Both the position numbers and the translations under genes were made by a program. The notes below the pieces were generated by a model. It saw only the letters and a list, made by a program, of their open reading frames with translations. It ran no database searches and was not told the origin of the DNA. From Clostridia bacterium (GTDB taxonomy: Bacteria; Bacillota; Clostridia; Oscillospirales; CAG-272), in assembly GCA_017473085.1 (NCBI GenBank), contig JAFUNF010000025.1, positions 1 through 63,922 of the forward strand: DNA of 63,922 nucleotides. Reading direction: 5' to 3'. Below are positions 60,829 to 63,922 of the stretch, piece after piece; within the stretch, counting starts at the first letter, position 1; every line of letters starts with the position of its first letter.

Positions 60829-62157
60829 ATGGAAATCAATAAGATAAATTACAAAAAGGGCGTTAAGGCTTACAAGCAAAAAAAGCCCGTTAATCAGTGG
60901 AGATTTTTGACTTGGCTTGCTCGTTTTCTAAGCTTCTTCCTAACTGCTAGAAAGCTTGCAGAGGTTAAAAAGATTGATATGGACAAGGTAGAGGGTCCTT
61001 ACCTTCTCTTGTCTAACCACCAAACCTTTACAGACTTTGCTGTAAACTCAATTGCAACCTATCCAAAAAAGTTCGCTGCAATTGCAACCTTTGAGGGTCA
61101 CCACGGACAGCCAAAGCCTATTCGTGCTTGGCTTATGGAAAAGGTTGGCTGTATCCCAAAGAGAAAGTTTACAACCGACCCTAACCTGATTAGCGATTGT
61201 CAAACTGTTCTTCACGAATACAAAAACATTATGATTATTTATCCCGAGGCAAGATACACCGATATTGGTACTACCTCATACATAGCCGACGAGTACGGCT
61301 CACTTATCAAAAAGCTTGGCGTTCCTGTTGTAACAATCGTCCACAGTGGTAACTACCTACGTGCACCCTTCTGGGATTGGAAGCACAAGCGTAAGGTTAA
61401 AACCTACTCAACAATGAAGTATATCCTTTCAAAGGAGGACGTTGAGCAAAAATCCCCCGAGGAGCTTGTTGAAATTGTAAGACGTGAGCTTCAACACGAC
61501 GAGTATGAGTATCAAAGAGAAAACAAGGTTGTAATCGACGAGCCATTCCGTGCACAAGGTCTTAACAAGGCTCTTTATCAATGCCCACATTGTAATACTG
61601 AGTTCAAAATGGAATCAGAGGGCACTAAGCTATGGTGTACTCACTGTGGCAAGAGTTGGGAAATGGACGAATATGGTGTTCTTAAGGCAACTGAGGGCGA
61701 AACAGAGTTTTCTCATATTCCTGATTGGTATAACTGGGAAAAGGAAAACGTACGTCGTGAGGTAGCCGAGGGCAAATATTCCTTTGAGGACGAGGTTGAC
61801 GTGTATTCTCTTCCACATATGAAGAAATTTATCCATCTTGGCAAGGCAACTCTTAAGCATAGCCGTGAAAATGGTGTTACTATTGAGGGTCACTACAATG
61901 GCGAGGACTACAAGATTAGCCGTCCCAGTGCTGGTCTTTATAGCATACACACCGAATACAACTATTGCTATATAAAGCACGCACCTTGTATTTACGTTTC
62001 AATTGCAAACGATAGCTTTGCTTGCTTTACTACTAAAAAGGATTGCGTAACTAAGGTTTACTTCGCAGTTGATGCAATTCACAAGCAAATAAAGGCAGAA
62101 AGAGCACAAAAGCGTGCAGAAAAGCTATCAAAGAAGGAAAAGCCCACAGAAGAATAA
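60829..62157 (+). CDS. PlsC-type acyltransferase fused to a zinc ribbon
   Basis: A 442-residue protein. Residues about 50-210 are a 1-acyl-glycerol-phosphate acyltransferase domain with the acceptor motif N-H-Q-T-F-T-D (HX5D variant) and the acyl-binding IIYPEARYT block. Residues about 245-280 form a zinc ribbon (YQCPHCNTEF then CTHCGKSWEM), followed by a beta-rich C-terminal region (about 325-425). A phospholipid-remodelling role at the membrane is likely; the purpose of the zinc module is unknown. It follows the PRTase gene by 13 nt. Confidence 0.78.
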   Translation: MEINKINYKKGVKAYKQKKPVNQWRFLTWLARFLSFFLTARKLAEVKKIDMDKVEGPYLLLSNHQTFTDFAVNSIATYPKKFAAIATFEGHHGQPKPIRAWLMEKVGCIPKRKFTTDPNLISDCQTVLHEYKNIMIIYPEARYTDIGTTSYIADEYGSLIKKLGVPVVTIVHSGNYLRAPFWDWKHKRKVKTYSTMKYILSKEDVEQKSPEELVEIVRRELQHDEYEYQRENKVVIDEPFRAQGLNKALYQCPHCNTEFKMESEGTKLWCTHCGKSWEMDEYGVLKATEGETEFSHIPDWYNWEKENVRREVAEGKYSFEDEVDVYSLPHMKKFIHLGKATLKHSRENGVTIEGHYNGEDYKISRPSAGLYSIHTEYNYCYIKHAPCIYVSIANDSFACFTTKKDCVTKVYFAVDAIHKQIKAERAQKRAEKLSKKEKPTEE

Positions 62158-62164
62158 TTTATTG

Positions 62165-62195
62165 TTGCGAGACTTCCCACAAGGAAGTCTCGCAA
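62165..62195 (+). terminator. Terminator after the plsC-like gene
   Basis: TTGCGAGACTTCC pairs with GGAAGTCTCGCAA (13 bp, 5-nt loop) followed by TTTTATTT. Confidence 0.9.
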
Positions 62196-62240
62196 TTTTA
62201 TTTGTCAAGGAAGATACAAAGAGCTTTTAGAGCAAATAAA

Positions 62241-62275
62241 AAAATATGCCATCACGCTTTGTGATGGCATATTTT
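62241..62275 (-). terminator. Terminator after pduL
   Basis: AAAATATGCCATCAC pairs with GTGATGGCATATTTT (15 bp, 5-nt loop), immediately past the pduL stop at 62279, ending in U-rich sequence on the minus strand. Confidence 0.9.
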
Positions 62276-62278
62276 TTA

Positions 62279-62854
62279 TTATTTTACGATTTCTCCGTAA
62301 ACAGTACCAAATGCTTGAGCTGCGTTTGACTCGTCTGTATCAATATGCATAGCTGCACTGAAGGTTGGGCTAACTCTTACTACAACGTCACCGAAGATTG
62401 TTGTTCTGTCTTGACTTTCAATCTTAACCATAACGATTTCCTTGTCGCTAACGCCTGCCTCCTTTGCTTCCTCTGGTGTGAAGTGAATGTGTCTCTTAGC
62501 AACGATAACGCCCTCGCTAATTTCAACCTCGCCACAAGGACCTACAAGCTTGCATGGAGCAGAATTTGCAACGTCTCCACTCTCTCTTACGGGAGCACTA
62601 ACACCGAGTGTACGAGCATCTGTAAGGGACACCTCAACCTGTGATGCCTTTCTTTCTGGACCAAGAACGATAACATTCTTAATTTCATTCTTAGGACCAA
62701 CAACTGTAACTCTTTCCTCACAAGCAAATTGACCTGGTTGGGAAAGGTCCTTCTTGTGTGTTAGCTGATGACCAGCGCCGAAAAGGATTTCAACGTGCTC
62801 TCTTGCTAAGTGTACGTGACGTGCACTTGTTTCTACTAAAACCTTGTTGTTCAT
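62279..62854 (-). CDS. pduL: PduL-type phosphate acyltransferase
   Basis: It converts acyl-CoA and phosphate to acyl-phosphate plus CoA. At 191 residues it has the two zinc-binding His clusters of the family, SARHVHL near 10-16 and AKRHIHFT near 124-131, and the C-terminal MHIDTDESNA. There are no microcompartment shell or diol dehydratase genes nearby and no encapsulation-type N-terminal extension, so this is a free PduL, probably the housekeeping phosphotransacetylase of a fermentative pathway. Its own promoter and terminator make it monocistronic. Confidence 0.93.
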   Translation of the reverse strand: MNNKVLVETSARHVHLAREHVEILFGAGHQLTHKKDLSQPGQFACEERVTVVGPKNEIKNVIVLGPERKASQVEVSLTDARTLGVSAPVRESGDVANSAPCKLVGPCGEVEISEGVIVAKRHIHFTPEEAKEAGVSDKEIVMVKIESQDRTTIFGDVVVRVSPTFSAAMHIDTDESNAAQAFGTVYGEIVK

Positions 62855-62888
62855 TTTATGTATCTCCTTATTATTTTATTCCTTTAGT

Positions 62889-62917
62889 ATTTTAGCACAT
62901 ATTTCTTCATTTGTAAA
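62889..62917 (-). promoter_or_regulatory. Promoter of pduL
   Basis: Minus-strand TTTACA (62912-62917) and TAAAAT (62889-62894) with a 17-nt spacer; AAGGAG precedes the ATG. Confidence 0.75.
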
Positions 62918-62960
62918 TAATTGAAGGAATATTTTCGATAAAAAACCACAAAATATTTGT

Positions 62961-63764
62961 ATGAGCAAATTTATTAAGGATTTAATTAAAGTATATAAAG
63001 AGGACAGAATAAATATTCTTTCTGGTTATGCTTCATTTTTTATCACTATTTCAGCAGTCCCCTTTATAGCACTTGTGTTTTTTGTTTTAGGCAAGCTATC
63101 ACCTAACTTAGTGGATTCCTTTGAGAATCTTATATCAACAATAGTACCACAGGGCTTGCTAAACGGCTTTAACAGTATTATTGAGCAAATCAAGGTAGCA
63201 AACGCAAAAATTCTTCTCCCAATAAGCATTATAACCGCATTATGGGCATCATGCAAGGGTACAGGAGGTCTTGCAAGAGGAATCGAGCACGTTTACAAAA
63301 AGGATCGAGAATATACCTTTTTTAGTAACATCTTTATTAATATCTATAGAACTGTTATTTTTACAGCCTTAATTATTCTTTCACTTATAGTATTCTCAAT
63401 TGGCGATGTTTTAGTTGCCAACATTAAAACAGATAGCTATGCAATGAATATTCTTTTCCAAATTCTTTTAAAGCTAAGGTTTGTTGCCTATCTTGCGTTT
63501 TTAGTATTAATTTTTGACATTTTATATAGGCGTCTGTCAGGCGTTAAGGGGCTTTTAAACCACTTGCCAGGTGCAATTTTTACCTCTGTTGGCTGGACTG
63601 TCTTCACAGCTATATATTCAGTTTATATTTCCTTTGTCCTTGGTAAGCCATCGGTTTATTTAGGTATGGGCACTCTCGTTTTCTTTATGCTATGGATTTA
63701 CTTCCTTGTTATGATTGTTCTAATAGGTAGTGCAATAAACAAGCTTTATATTGAAAGAAAATAA
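62961..63764 (+). CDS. YihY/BrkB-family inner-membrane protein
   Basis: A 267-residue protein with six predicted membrane spans: YASFFITISAVPFIALVFFVLG, then ILLPISIITALWASCKGTGGL with the family Trp-Ala-Ser motif, then four further spans to ALVLGKPSVYLGMGTLVFFMLWIYF near the C terminus. The family was once misnamed ribonuclease BN; its function is not established. There is no good Shine-Dalgarno close to the ATG (GAAGGA lies about 30 nt upstream), so the start is less certain. Confidence 0.85.
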   Translation: MSKFIKDLIKVYKEDRINILSGYASFFITISAVPFIALVFFVLGKLSPNLVDSFENLISTIVPQGLLNGFNSIIEQIKVANAKILLPISIITALWASCKGTGGLARGIEHVYKKDREYTFFSNIFINIYRTVIFTALIILSLIVFSIGDVLVANIKTDSYAMNILFQILLKLRFVAYLAFLVLIFDILYRRLSGVKGLLNHLPGAIFTSVGWTVFTAIYSVYISFVLGKPSVYLGMGTLVFFMLWIYFLVMIVLIGSAINKLYIERK

Positions 63765-63781
63765 AAAAAGAAGAGCTAAGC

Positions 63782-63803
63782 TCAATACCATTAAGTTAAG
63801 AAA
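63782..63803 (+). repeat. 3'-UTR repeat, copy 2 (inverted relative to 121-142)
   Basis: Perfect 22-bp match, opposite orientation, to 121-142. Here it lies after the YihY-family stop codon, just past the palindrome GAGCTAAGCTC and before the terminator at 63823. Confidence 0.7.
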
Positions 63804-63822
63804 CGAGCGAAAATAGAAAAAG

Positions 63823-63862
63823 CACCTATCATTGAGTTAAAACGATGATAGGTGTACTTTTT
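63823..63862 (+). terminator. Terminator after the YihY-family gene
   Basis: CACCTATCAT pairs with ATGATAGGTG around a 12-nt loop, followed by TACTTTTTTT. The last 60 bp of the window hold no visible feature. Confidence 0.85.
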
Positions 63863-63922
63863 TTGTAAAGATAGGTATGACAAAAAGACAGGTGATAAAT
63901 CTGTCGAAAAAAATATTGCAAA

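Noticed and set aside
62345-62644. 99-codon plus-strand frame opposite pduL
   Set aside because: pduL is unmistakable on the other strand, with promoter and terminator.

Overview
The window looks like a chromosomal segment of an AT-rich, low-GC Gram-positive bacterium of class Clostridia, probably an uncultured gut-type, spore-forming lineage. This rests on strong AGGAGG-type ribosome sites, TTGACA-N17-TATAAT promoters, TAA-dominated stops, lipoprotein signals, and clostridial families: SpoVG, a SipL-like SPOCS/LysM coat protein, the GGGtGRT protein with its Fe-S scaffold partner, DUF4186, and a stand-alone MsmX-type ATPase. The species cannot be named from sequence alone. I saw no rRNA, tRNA, prophage, integrase, IS transposase or CRISPR array.

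Layout. 0.1-11.4 kb (minus strand) is one long transcription unit. It starts at a consensus promoter before pheA and runs pheA-aroB-aroC-aroE/K fusion-aroQ-aroA-tyrA-aroF: all seven shikimate steps plus the Phe and Tyr branches. With no visible terminator it then continues into a four-gene MacB-like ABC system (Cys-rich membrane protein, ATPase, His-rich-loop permease, CxxC lipoprotein) that resembles zinc-linked ZrmABCD-type loci. 11.5-20.1 kb holds a Cys-repeat surface lipoprotein, tilS-ftsH, two small proteins, a 540-bp gene-free tract with a cluster of TTTTCCAC(A) DnaA-box-like sites, and a serine beta-lactamase-like hydrolase. Every gene left of about 18 kb runs leftward except one 71-codon ORF.

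20.2-35 kb is mostly rightward: a band-7 protein, a lipase, an MBL-fold lipoprotein (minus), a 6S-like structured RNA gene, a zinc-ribbon membrane protein, the GGGtGRT/scaffold pair (minus), a pseudouridine synthase, two tandem PHP-domain paralogs, Tex, MsmX and a Gfo/Idh/MocA oxidoreductase. 35.4-47.6 kb holds a discoidin-type secreted protein, ribF, a UlaG-like pseudoenzyme with an acidic 13-residue repeat tail, an alpha/beta hydrolase, an ABC exporter, a GIY-YIG protein, DUF4186, aspS-hisS and spoVG. 47.8-63.8 kb is mainly housekeeping: murC, a methyltransferase, hslO, uvrB-uvrA, a sipL-like gene, serS, a PRTase, a plsC fusion, pduL and a yihY-family gene.

The most striking unexplained feature is a family of three hairpin-array elements (24.5-25.3, 35.0-35.4 and 42.9-43.4 kb). 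Each is a string of unique short hairpins separated by a conserved 6-8-nt spacer (TGAAAT or TGAAGTT) that appears in forward orientation in the left half and as its reverse complement in the right half. Each array is closed by terminal inverted repeats that differ between copies but match perfectly within a copy. One encloses a four-helix-bundle gene and another abuts a GIY-YIG gene.
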